NCBI RefSeq assembly: GCF_002994635.1
Contig: NZ_PVNL01000147.1
Location: forward strand, 124,001 to 188,000
From: Enhygromyxa salina
Lineage (GTDB): Bacteria; Myxococcota_A; Polyangia; Nannocystales; Nannocystaceae
Direction: 5' to 3'
Length of the DNA: 64,000 bases
Under the pieces are notes generated by a model, which was not told where the DNA came from, ran no database searches, and was given only the letters and a program-made list of their open reading frames with translations. Shown in pieces: positions 26,675 to 34,334 of this stretch; within the stretch, counting starts at the first letter, position 1, and every line of letters starts with the position of its first letter. The position numbers and the translations under genes were made by a program.

Positions 26675-27058
26675 TTAGCTGATAAATCCTTTGAGCCATT
26701 TAATTGCATCGGACTCCGACCGAAAGAACCGAGTCGGTGTGTCGCGGCTACCGTACGCCGCGAGGAAGATGTTTCCGATGATGCTCGCAATTGGGGCGCC
26801 ACCGATCAGGGCCAGCGCCCCAAACGCCTTACTCTCGCCGTAATATGCCCTCGCGGCGTGGTCGACAGACTTGGCGCCGGCGATGTCGACGAGGATGGGG
26901 ATCGGTTTGCCGTTGGCCAGTTCGACCTGGACCACGACGTTCTGCTTGGCGTCCTCGAGCCCGCACTCTGCCCCGACCGCATAGACGAAGCGGAGGATGC
27001 CATGCTCTTCATCCAGCCAGGTCACGCCCGTCTTGGTTTTGACTTGCTTGGATGGCAT
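26675..27058 (-). CDS. SpoIIAA-like / DUF7793 (STAS/SEC14-type) protein
   Basis: 127 residues from ATG 27058. The sequence follows the family pattern: DEEHGILRFVYAVGAECGLEDAKQNV, GKPIPILVDIAGAKSVDHAARAYY, ALALIGGAPIASIIGNIFLAAYG and the C-terminal FFRSESDAIKWLKGFI. Such proteins resemble STAS/SpoIIAA folds and are often found beside signalling proteins. A purine-rich GGGACGAAG lies ahead of the start. It is immediately followed by the RsbR-like gene (TAAATG), suggesting that the two interact in one signalling complex (inference). Cytoplasmic. Confidence 0.75.
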   Translation of the reverse strand: MPSKQVKTKTGVTWLDEEHGILRFVYAVGAECGLEDAKQNVVVQVELANGKPIPILVDIAGAKSVDHAARAYYGESKAFGALALIGGAPIASIIGNIFLAAYGSRDTPTRFFRSESDAIKWLKGFIS

Positions 27059-27304
27059 GTCGCTTCGTCCCGCCCTCGACCGTTTCACGGCGCATCGGCT
27101 CCACGCGCGCCGCGTGTGGCAACGCTGTAAATGCGCGCCCTTGCTTGACGATCTTACGATCTGGTCATCCACGTGCGCAAGCAACATCTCGCTTCGACGC
27201 GTGAGGGGGGTGTCGCGTATGCACGCCTCACAAGCGGCCTGGCACGCGCTCCCGGTCGCGGGCCGCGTCCCGAGCGAGGGCTCGGGGTGCACCAAGTGTC
27301 TGCT

Positions 27305-27942
27305 CTACTTGCAAGCCAGGGGGGTCGCGTCGTTGGGGATCGACGCGCCGCCCATGAGCTCGGCGACGCGCTCGTTCTCTTCGGCGAGCGCCTTTGCGTC
27401 GTCCCACGGGAACTCGCCGCCGGTGTCGTGACCGAGCAACGCACCGTCCATGTCGAACACCAGGTTGCCCATGTCGGCGATGTCGCGGGTTGGTGTGACG
27501 ACGACGCGTTGGATCGTGCCGCTCGCGTCGCGGGCGAGGAACACCGTGGAGCTATCGTCGACATTCTCGGCCGCACAAACTTTGGCGAAGAGCTCGTCCG
27601 AGATGCCGTCGGTGTTCGCGGGTGCGGGCTGTTGCTCGCCCGCGCCGGCTAGCAGCCCGTGGTGCAATGCCTCGCGCCGCCTCGCTTGGCCTTTTCGCCG
27701 AGGGCAGTGTTGCCGAAACTTGCAGTACGCCCGGTACAGCTGCGTTTCGGCGCCTCGCCCTCGACGAAAATTCCGGCGCGAGGCGACACGATGCATTGCA
27801 CCACGGGCTGCTAGGCTAGGAGCTCCTTCGCCTGCGCGTCCGGCTTTGCGCCCGTTTCGTTGGACGATGTCGGTGCGCACGCGAGCGGCACCAGCAGCGC
27901 GACGACGAGGGGGTACTGGACGAGATGGGTTTGCGAGCGTGG
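27305..27942 (-). pseudogene. Lipoprotein gene interrupted by a 167-bp palindromic element
   Basis: The 5' part reads LVVALLVPLACAPTSSNETG (signal peptide and lipobox) up to DAQAKELLA and then a stop inside the element. The 3' part, in another frame, reads GAGEQQPAPANTDGISDE and continues to PLACK at 27305. Deleting 167 bases (one direct-repeat copy plus element) joins them exactly as AKELLAGAGEQQ, giving one frame of 156 residues. No ATG, GTG or TTG precedes the signal peptide in frame after the upstream stop at 27943, so the 5' end also looks damaged. Function of the intact protein unknown. Confidence 0.75.
27648..27814. mobile_element. Palindromic MITE-like element with 22-bp perfect terminal inverted repeats
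   Basis: Left arm 27649-27670 (begins CTAGCAGCCCGTGG) is the exact reverse complement of right arm 27793-27814. Complementarity continues inward with scattered mismatches and small indels almost to the centre near 27731, so the whole unit can fold into one long hairpin. Direct repeats GGCTAG occur at 27647-27652 and 27814-27819 and look like a target-site duplication. There is no coding capacity, so mobilisation would need a transposase in trans. It splits a lipoprotein gene. Confidence 0.75.
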
Positions 27943-28542
27943 TCAGGGGGTCTGGCGGTCGACGCAATGTGTCGCCGCCGGCACGAGCTCGTCGAGCGGG
28001 GTCGTGGCCCAGCCGAGGTCCCCATCGCTCCAGGCCTCGAGCGAGCGGGACAGCGTCCGCACTCGTCTGTCGAGGCAGCGCTCGAGCTCGGTGCGGCGCT
28101 CGGTGCAAGCTCGCATGCGCAGCTCGGACCAGCTGTGCAGATAGTCATCAAGGTAGCCGCGCAACGCTTCCCAATCTGGGGCTCCCGCAGGCAGATTCGG
28201 GGCCCGTGTACGCTCTCGCAGCTGGAGGCGCGTGTCCTTGTCAAACACGTCGGGGCCGTACTCGGCCGCCCGCTCGCACGATTCTCGCCTGCGCGCGCAG
28301 GCCCGCTCGTCTCCCTCGTCGCATAGATGCGCGTCGGAATCTGGCAGCGTGATGGGGATGTCTGGTGGATTGTGCACCATCCAGACCACCCACAGCGCGG
28401 GGAGCATCAGCAGCAAGGGGAGCAGGAGGACCCGCGCCGCGGAGCGATCATCTGATCGCTCGAGCGCTGACTTGGCGGTCCGCCCGCGGGGCGCTGGTCC
28501 GCGAACTCGCGGACCTTCGGGTCCCGGTGGCGCCGCGGTCAC
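27943..28542 (-). CDS. Membrane protein with kinase-type extracytoplasmic domain but no kinase domain
   Basis: 199 residues from GTG 28542: a basic N-terminal cytoplasmic stretch of about 38 residues, one membrane helix (VLLLPLLLMLPALWVVWMV, about 38-57), and an exported Cys-containing domain. The segment WEALRGYLDDYLHSWSELR, then ACTERRTELERCLDRRVRTL and a final HCVD resembles the C-terminal exported domain that I recall behind the membrane helix of Ser/Thr kinases in Nannocystineae. Here only about 38 residues precede the helix, so no kinase fits. CATACT lies 6 bases before the GTG. A GTG/ATG further upstream is possible. Confidence 0.6.
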   Translation of the reverse strand: MTAAPPGPEGPRVRGPAPRGRTAKSALERSDDRSAARVLLLPLLLMLPALWVVWMVHNPPDIPITLPDSDAHLCDEGDERACARRRESCERAAEYGPDVFDKDTRLQLRERTRAPNLPAGAPDWEALRGYLDDYLHSWSELRMRACTERRTELERCLDRRVRTLSRSLEAWSDGDLGWATTPLDELVPAATHCVDRQTP

Positions 28543-28548
28543 CAGCCC

Positions 28549-28554
28549 AGTATG
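28549..28554 (-). promoter_or_regulatory. -10-like hexamer CATACT, leaderless start
   Basis: CATACT on the minus strand is 6 bases before GTG 28542; it differs from TATACT by the first base only. Confidence 0.4.
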
Positions 28555-28605
28555 GCACAGCCCTTCGTCAATCGCACGCCGGGCGACAGCCACCTCGAGC
28601 TTCGC

Positions 28606-30054
28606 CTACAGACCTCCGCCGTCGTCGATCGGACCGTCGAACTCGTCGGGGTCGTATCCGTAGGGATCGACCTCCTCGAGCACGCTCTTGTCGAGGACCA
28701 AGCTAGCCTGTCCAGGCCCGAGGATGTCGAGCAAGCTGCCCATCGGCTCCGACTCGAGCTTGTTGAGGAATCGATCCGCTGCGAGGCGAATGGCCGCTTC
28801 GGTCAGCGTCGAGGTCTCGCCGGTGTACTGGTGGAGCGAGTCGAACATGGCGGACTTGGTGTCCAGCGCCAGCCTCGCCTCCTCGACAATCTTCAGCGCC
28901 AACGAGGCCCAGCCCGCCTGAAACTGAGGGGTAGCGAGCATCGTGGACAGCTTGACCGAACCACCGTCGTCGGCCTTCCAGTTGAACGGGCTATGGCGAT
29001 TGACCGCCTCTGGCATCAGGCCCTCGGCAGCATAAAAGCCGGCCGAGAATGCATCGGTCAAGAAGTGGCCGGCGCCGGCCTCCTGGCCGTGTGCGTCATC
29101 GAACATCGCCGCCTGGAGATCGAGGGTTTGGTTCGTGTCGCCCGAGAAGAAGGCGGACTCGAGGGCTATCTCATGATAGTAGCGGTAGGCTTGGGCGCCG
29201 TTTTGTGGCCCGCTGGCCGGGCTGTCTCGGACCTTCCTTCCGCGCGACCGATTGATGTCGTCTTCGGTCGCGTTGAGGAAATGGGTTTGGTTGTCGGCCA
29301 TCAATTTCGTGAAGCCATTCTCCGCCTCCTCGACCGCCTGTTTGTCGATGCGAAGATACTGCGCGCGGGTCATTTTGTTGTGGACCTTGACGTCCCGAAC
29401 GAAGCTGAGCATGTTTCGCCCTCGAGTCGTTTGGGCTAGCCGCTTCATCTCGTCGAAGGATGCGAAGTAGTCTCCAACCATTGCCACGATGTCGCCGTAG
29501 GTCAACGTGTAGGGGGGCTGGTAGGAGAGCGTCACGACCTGGCTGGCGGTGGCTTCATCCCCGATCTTCTTGTGCTCGTCAGATAGGTAGTACTTGGGCT
29601 CGAGCGCGGAACGTGGCCGCGCCATCAGGCGCGACACCGGCGCTCCTTCGACGAACCTGTCAGCCGCGGAATTGGCCTCGGACTCTAGCGCGAAGGTCGA
29701 CCCGATGCCTTGGAGCCCAGGGCCAGCCGAGCGGTTCTGGACGACGTGGGCGAGCTCGTGACCGAGATAGTGGCGGTCCTCATCCGAGCTCATGCGGAGC
29801 TCGGACGAGCGAAGGTGGATGTCTGCACCGAGCGTCGCCGCGGGAGTGCCCGGACCGTCGAGCGTACTCGAGTTCGTCATCACGCGTACGTCTGCGAAGC
29901 TCTGGCCGAACAGCTGCTCTGCGTGAGAACGAATCGGTGCTGGCAGACGTCCACTTCCCATGACCGAAGGGCCATTTGCGCTCCACGGACGGCGGTTGTG
30001 CTGACGTTTTGTGCTGTCTCCACGGCGAGCTTTGTGCTCGAGGGGCGCGAACAT
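28606..30054 (-). CDS. DUF4157 (eCIS-core type) HExxH metallopeptidase-like protein
   Basis: 482 residues from ATG 30054. The N-terminal domain is DUF4157: HAEQLFGQSFADVRVM, LGADIHL and HELAHVVQ (HExxH at about 99-103). DUF4157 occurs in proteins tied to extracellular contractile injection systems and polymorphic toxins. A second region carries AGHFLTDAFSAGF, a His/Asp-rich segment that I associate with the same type of protein. No signal peptide. The C-terminus ends DPYGYDPDEFDGPIDDGGGL. GC content is visibly lower than its neighbours, in keeping with horizontal transfer. No injection-system structural genes are in the window, so it may be an orphan effector or self-processing toxin. Confidence 0.75.
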   Translation of the reverse strand: MFAPLEHKARRGDSTKRQHNRRPWSANGPSVMGSGRLPAPIRSHAEQLFGQSFADVRVMTNSSTLDGPGTPAATLGADIHLRSSELRMSSDEDRHYLGHELAHVVQNRSAGPGLQGIGSTFALESEANSAADRFVEGAPVSRLMARPRSALEPKYYLSDEHKKIGDEATASQVVTLSYQPPYTLTYGDIVAMVGDYFASFDEMKRLAQTTRGRNMLSFVRDVKVHNKMTRAQYLRIDKQAVEEAENGFTKLMADNQTHFLNATEDDINRSRGRKVRDSPASGPQNGAQAYRYYHEIALESAFFSGDTNQTLDLQAAMFDDAHGQEAGAGHFLTDAFSAGFYAAEGLMPEAVNRHSPFNWKADDGGSVKLSTMLATPQFQAGWASLALKIVEEARLALDTKSAMFDSLHQYTGETSTLTEAAIRLAADRFLNKLESEPMGSLLDILGPGQASLVLDKSVLEEVDPYGYDPDEFDGPIDDGGGL

Positions 30055-30057
30055 CAA

Positions 30058-30489
30058 TGCATGATGCGGGGACGATCATGCCTGTCAAGCCGCAGACGTC
30101 GAGGGACTGCGATCGTTAGCCGAGAAGCCCGTCGCCAGTACAGGCCGGTAATTCTGCGAGTGTCGACTCGTCCGACGGAGTGCGCTGCGAACCGTTCACA
30201 AGGACGGCTCGCAGCTTTAGTTACTCGTAACGCTGTGGGTCCGGGGCGTGGGTGCGGACGGACGCCTGCGCCACGGTGCGCGTCACGCTCAGCGGCGGCG
30301 GTCCTCCTTGGGCGTGCCCGACTCGAGGTCGGCGAGCGCTGGGGTCGAGGCGCCGAGCAGCAGTCACGAACAGGGCGGGGACGAGGCGTCCGAGCTTGAT
30401 CGACATCATCATACCCGTCAGTCCCGCTTGGGGAGCAAGGCGAATACGGTGGCGCACAGCCGCCTGTCGTAGCTCATCGTCCGCTGCGA
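30058..30489. other. Gene-free stretch with no assignable gene
   Basis: Nothing convincing is coded here. On the minus strand a start near 30416 gives MSIKLGRLVPALFVTA, and after a one-base shift LLGASTPALADLESGTPKED, which would be a signal peptide plus short tail. This could be a decayed secreted peptide but is too short to call. The stretch separates the DUF4157 gene from a ketosynthase fragment and has lower GC. Confidence 0.5.
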
Positions 30490-30825
30490 TCACTCCGGCT
30501 GCGCCAGCAGGATCGCCCCTCGCAACCCGCTAGTCGAGCCGGTCATCAGCAGCGCTCGCGACCCGAGCGCGTAGCCGCGCGCCCACGAGCGCACCGACAG
30601 CACGCCAAACAGCGCGCCACTGGCCGCCCCCACGTCGCCCCAGCAGTCGACCGGTGCCTCGTAGCTGGACGAACCAAACGCCTCGGGCGCGCGCAGGGCC
30701 ACGAAGCCCCACTCTTCGCTGCGGTACCGCTCGCCGTTGATGTCACTGAAGATCATGCCCGCTGCCTCGGCTGGCAGCCGCAGCCCCGCGAGCGCGCCGA
30801 GCACCGAATCGCAGCGGTCCCGGAT
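30490..30825 (-). pseudogene. C-terminal fragment of a beta-ketoacyl synthase-like (thiolase-fold) protein
   Basis: About 110 codons. The sequence FSDINGERYRSEEWGFVALR, then PVDCWGDVGAASGALFGVL and WARGYALGSRALLMTGSTSG resembles the C-terminal third of beta-ketoacyl synthase-like proteins that I recall near type VI secretion clusters in proteobacteria. The N-terminal catalytic half is absent: a stop at 30826-30828 precedes the fragment, and the cyclophilin gene ends just beyond it. A GTG at about 30804 could start a 104-residue product, but a functional enzyme is not possible. Probably a remnant of a lost larger locus that included the neighbouring DUF4157 gene. Confidence 0.6.
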
Positions 30826-30842
30826 TCATACGACCTCGCCGC

Positions 30843-31538
30843 TCACGGCCAGGTCTCGACGCAGTACGCCGCGTTGACCAGCACGTCGGTGACCGGCACG
30901 TTCGTGAACTCGACGTTCATGAACGGGACAGTGTGCACGGGGACGCTGGCGATCGCGTCGCGCACCTCGAGCCCGTCGATCACCACACCGAACACCGCGT
31001 ACAGACCGTCGAGATCAGGCTGAGCGCCGTCTGTGATGTACCACTGCGACTCGGCGGTGTCGGGCTCCTCCCTGCGCGCCATGGCGATCGCGCCGTCGAC
31101 GTGAATCAGCGCCGGATCCAGCTCGAGCGGGATCGGGCCCATGGTCGTCTTGACCTCCAAGCCTGGCGTGTAGCCGCCGCCCTGGATCACGAAGCCGTCG
31201 ATCACCCGGTGGAAGATCGTGCCGTCGTAGAAGCCAGCGCTGACATAGCTGATGAAGTTCTCGACGGTGATCGGCGCGCGCACGCGATCGAGCTGGACGA
31301 CCATCGTGCCAAGGCTGGTGTCGAGCACGACGATCGGATTGTCGACCATGCACGCCTGCGCGGTCTCGGTGTCGGTCCCGGTCTCCGTGTCGGTGGTGGA
31401 CGGGTCCGCAGTGCCAGACTCCGCAGTGCCAGACTCCGAGTCACCGGTGGTGCCGGTCTCGCCCGACTCGCCGGCCGGATCGGTGCCACACCCAAGACAC
31501 CACACGAGAGCAACAGCCACGAACCGTCCGCGCGTCAT
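30843..31538 (-). CDS. Cyclophilin-type peptidylprolyl isomerase lipoprotein
   Basis: 231 residues: signal peptide with lipobox WCLGC (Cys17), a Thr/Ser/Glu linker of about 45 residues, then a compact cyclophilin domain (about 80-231). The motif TIFHRVIDGFVIQGGGY is complete, with catalytic Arg and both conserved Phe, so cis-trans prolyl isomerase activity is likely. It should act in the periplasm or on the outer membrane. It shares its layout with the more divergent 24160-25119 protein (both end in AYC near the terminus). Divergent from the acyltransferase operon, 79 bases between starts. Confidence 0.85.
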   Translation of the reverse strand: MTRGRFVAVALVWCLGCGTDPAGESGETGTTGDSESGTAESGTADPSTTDTETGTDTETAQACMVDNPIVVLDTSLGTMVVQLDRVRAPITVENFISYVSAGFYDGTIFHRVIDGFVIQGGGYTPGLEVKTTMGPIPLELDPALIHVDGAIAMARREEPDTAESQWYITDGAQPDLDGLYAVFGVVIDGLEVRDAIASVPVHTVPFMNVEFTNVPVTDVLVNAAYCVETWP

Positions 31539-31544
31539 CCCACG

Positions 31545-31550
31545 AGCCTA
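31545..31550 (-). promoter_or_regulatory. -10-like hexamer TAGGCT, leaderless start
   Basis: TAGGCT on the minus strand is 6 bases before ATG 31538; identical to the box before the AlbA_2 gene. Confidence 0.5.
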
Positions 31551-31604
31551 ACCCCGCCGCCGCGGGGAGTCGACCGGCTGGGTTTCGAACTCGCCCGCTC
31601 GGGG

Positions 31605-31610
31605 TATGCT
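31605..31610 (+). promoter_or_regulatory. -10-like hexamer TATGCT, leaderless start
   Basis: TATGCT is 7 bases before ATG 31618. It makes the upstream in-frame start at 31606 unlikely because that codon overlaps the box. Confidence 0.5.
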
Positions 31611-31617
31611 CTGCGCG

Positions 31618-33357
31618 ATGTCCCAACCGGCACCAAAGAGCTCGCGGATCCGCGACCTCCTGACCAAGCCGATCCGGCTGCCGCAGTGGTTCGCCGGTCG
31701 CCCCTCGGCCGGTGATCCCCGCGTGTTCTCGTTCAACGACGAGCGCGAGTCAGTCGTCAACGAGGTCGCGGCGCGGGTCGTCGCGCAGTGTCTTGGCGCT
31801 CGCCTCGAGCTGCTGATCAACGACAGCGCCCACCGGGAGATCGAGCGGCTCGAGAAGCAGCGCGACGACGAGGCCCGCGAGTGGCTGGGGTTCTGGCGCA
31901 CGGTGGTCCGCAAGCTCGCGCGCATGAGCGAGACGGAGCGGCACGAGACCCTGCGCCAGATCGTCGAGCCCATGGCCCGCGACGTGGCCGGCAACTTCGA
32001 CCCCCGGGTGTATCGCTTCGCCCAGCAGGTGATCCCCGGCCTGATCGCGGGCGTCATGAACCCCAAGCAGCTCATGGTCGACGCCGCCAGCGTGCGCAAG
32101 CTCGGGGCCGAGCGACTGGTCAGCTTGACCGGGCACCTCGACGAGATGCACGCGCTCTCGCAGATCGGCACGGTCGTCGTGGTCCCGACCCACTCGTCCA
32201 ACCTCGACTCGCTGGCGATCGGCGAGAGCCTGGCCCGCGAGAACCTACCGCCGGTCGTGTACGGCGCAGGCAAGAACCTGTTCACCAACCCGATCATCTC
32301 GTTCTTCATGCACAACCTGGGCGCCTACCGGATCGATCGGCGCATCAAGTCGCAGATCTACAAGCAGGTGCTCAAGACCTACTCGTGCGTGATGATCGAG
32401 CGCGGGTACCACTCGCTGTTCTTCCCCGGCGGGACCCGCAGCCGCTCGGGCATGCTCGAGGGTCGGCTCAAGCTCGGCCTGGCCGGGACCGCGGTCGAGG
32501 CCTACGCACGCAACGCGATCCGGGCCAAGAGCCGCGGCGAGGCCCCCCGGCCGATCTTCTTCGTGCCCGTGACGATCAACTACGCGCTGGTGCTCGAGGC
32601 CGAGAGCCTGGTCGAGGACTACCTCAAAGAGAAGGGCCAGGCCCGCTACATCATCGAGGACGACGAGTTCTCGCAGCTGGATCGCTGGCTCGCGTTCTTC
32701 CGCCGGCTGACCAGCTACGGGGCCGCGTGTGTGCTGCGCTACGGTCCGGCGATCGATCCCTTCGGCAACCGCGTCGATCCCCAGGGCCGCTCGCTCGCGC
32801 CGGACGGGCGGGTGATCGATCCGGTCAGCTACGTGACCCACCGCGGCGAGCCCGTGCTCGACCCGGCCCGCGACGCCGCCTACACCCGCGATCTCGGCCG
32901 CGAGCTGGTCGAGCACTACCGGCGCGAGACCGTGATCATGACCACCCAGCTGGTCGCCCACGTGTTGTTTCGCAAGCTCGTCCGCGAGACCCCCGGCGTG
33001 GATCTGTTCGGCCGCGTGCGTCGGCGCGGCGAGATCACCTGGGCCCACGCGGAGTACGTGACCAGCTACCGCGAGACCCTCGATCGCCTGCGCGCGCTGC
33101 AGGACCAGGGCGAGGTCCACATCAATTCCTACCTCGAGACCGACAGCGCCGAGCGCTCGCTCGAGCGGGCCCTCGAGGCCTGGGACGGCTACCACACCCG
33201 CACCATGGCGCGCATCACCGACGGACAGATCGTGATCGAAGATCCTGCGCTGCTGCTCTACTACCAAAACCGGCTGGTGCCGTTCGCCGAGCGGATCGCG
33301 GGCGAGGGCGACGAACGAGCCGCGATCGAGATCGCGGCGCTGGCGGGGGCGCTGTGA
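31618..33357 (+). CDS. Glycerol-3-phosphate / 1-acylglycerol-phosphate acyltransferase (PlsB/PlsC superfamily)
   Basis: 579 residues. The acyltransferase core has THSSNLDS (HX4D, about residues 191-196), GAGKNLFTNPIISFFMHNLGAYRIDR, and FFPGGTRSRSG near 268 (the FPEGTRS block with Gly replacing Glu). Length and the helical N-terminal 170 residues fit PlsB-like glycerol-3-phosphate acyltransferases rather than short PlsC. It would acylate glycerol-3-phosphate at the membrane. The next gene, gpsA-like, overlaps its stop by one base (TGATG) and would supply glycerol-3-phosphate, which supports the assignment. Confidence 0.85.
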   Translation: MSQPAPKSSRIRDLLTKPIRLPQWFAGRPSAGDPRVFSFNDERESVVNEVAARVVAQCLGARLELLINDSAHREIERLEKQRDDEAREWLGFWRTVVRKLARMSETERHETLRQIVEPMARDVAGNFDPRVYRFAQQVIPGLIAGVMNPKQLMVDAASVRKLGAERLVSLTGHLDEMHALSQIGTVVVVPTHSSNLDSLAIGESLARENLPPVVYGAGKNLFTNPIISFFMHNLGAYRIDRRIKSQIYKQVLKTYSCVMIERGYHSLFFPGGTRSRSGMLEGRLKLGLAGTAVEAYARNAIRAKSRGEAPRPIFFVPVTINYALVLEAESLVEDYLKEKGQARYIIEDDEFSQLDRWLAFFRRLTSYGAACVLRYGPAIDPFGNRVDPQGRSLAPDGRVIDPVSYVTHRGEPVLDPARDAAYTRDLGRELVEHYRRETVIMTTQLVAHVLFRKLVRETPGVDLFGRVRRRGEITWAHAEYVTSYRETLDRLRALQDQGEVHINSYLETDSAERSLERALEAWDGYHTRTMARITDGQIVIEDPALLLYYQNRLVPFAERIAGEGDERAAIEIAALAGAL

Positions 33358-34334
33358 TGTCCGGTGTCGCAACCTCCAGCGACCCCGGATCTGACGGCGA
33401 GCGTCCGCTTGTCGCCGTGCTCGGCGGCGGGCCGTTTGGGCTCGCGCTGGCCAAGGCCGCGGCGCGCACCGGTCAGGTGTTGCTGCTCAGCCGCCGCGAC
33501 CCTGGCCTGCAGCTCGACAATGTTCGCGTGACCGCGGACCTCGCCCAGCTCGCGGACGCCGAGCTGATCTTCATGGCCGTGCCTTCGCGCTACGCCAAGG
33601 AGGCCCTGCGCGACGCGGGCCACCACCTCGACGGCCGCCACCTGCTGGTCCACGTCAGCCGCGGGTTGCTCGACGACGAGCTGCGGACCATGAGCCACCT
33701 GCTGCGCTCGGTCACCCCGTGCCGACGCGTCGGCGCGCTCGCGGGGCCGATCAGCGTCGACGTGCTGACCAACGCCTCGCCGGGCGGCGGGGTGGTCGGC
33801 AGCGAATTCCCCGAGGTCGCCGAGGCCGTGCGCGGGGCCCTGGGCGGGCCAACCCTGCGGATCTACGACAGCATCGATCTGCGCGGGGTCGAGCTCGCGG
33901 CCGCGCTCACCGGCTTGCTGCTGTTCACGATCGGCTTCGCCCAGCGGATCGGGTTTGGGCCGGCCACGATCGCGACCGTGACCACGCGCGGGGTCGCCGA
34001 GGTCAGCCGGATCGGCACCGCGCTCGGGGCCCGCTCCGACACCTTTGGCGGGCTGGCCTGCTTTGGCGATCTGCTCGCGGCCGTGGCCGGCAGCGATCGC
34101 CCCGAGCTCGAGCTGGGCCGGGCGCTGGCCGAGGGCGCGACCCCCAACGCGGCCCTGCTGCGCGCGGGCGGCAACATCGAGGGCATCGAGGTCGCGCGCC
34201 GGGTCTCGACCTTCGGCACCCGGCGAAAGATCGAGACGCCGCTCGCCGACGTGATCGCGAAGATGGTCGGCGGTGAGCTGAGCGCGTCGCAGGCCGTGCG
34301 CACGCTGATGGGACGCGACGTTGGCAGCGAGTAG
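33357..34334 (+). CDS. gpsA: NAD(P)-dependent glycerol-3-phosphate dehydrogenase
   Basis: 325 residues. Rossmann motif VAVLGGGPFGLALA at about 18-31; central segments ELIFMAVPSRYAKEAL, HVSRGLL, AGPISVDVL and the C-terminal helical half with LLFTIGFAQRIGFG and RSDTFGGLACFGDLL match GpsA (dihydroxyacetone phosphate to sn-glycerol-3-phosphate). The usual 'K-N' catalytic region is divergent (ALTGLLLFTIGFAQ in place of ALKN-x-A), so the exact substrate is less certain. ATG overlaps the acyltransferase stop by one base, indicating translational coupling. Confidence 0.8.
   Translation: MSGVATSSDPGSDGERPLVAVLGGGPFGLALAKAAARTGQVLLLSRRDPGLQLDNVRVTADLAQLADAELIFMAVPSRYAKEALRDAGHHLDGRHLLVHVSRGLLDDELRTMSHLLRSVTPCRRVGALAGPISVDVLTNASPGGGVVGSEFPEVAEAVRGALGGPTLRIYDSIDLRGVELAAALTGLLLFTIGFAQRIGFGPATIATVTTRGVAEVSRIGTALGARSDTFGGLACFGDLLAAVAGSDRPELELGRALAEGATPNAALLRAGGNIEGIEVARRVSTFGTRRKIETPLADVIAKMVGGELSASQAVRTLMGRDVGSE

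Noticed and set aside
30221..30489. Possible small secreted peptide (MSIKLGRLVPALFVTA then, after a shift, LLGASTPALA).
   Set aside because: Needs a frameshift, is under 45 residues, and has no homologue that I recognise; noted in the gene-free entry only.
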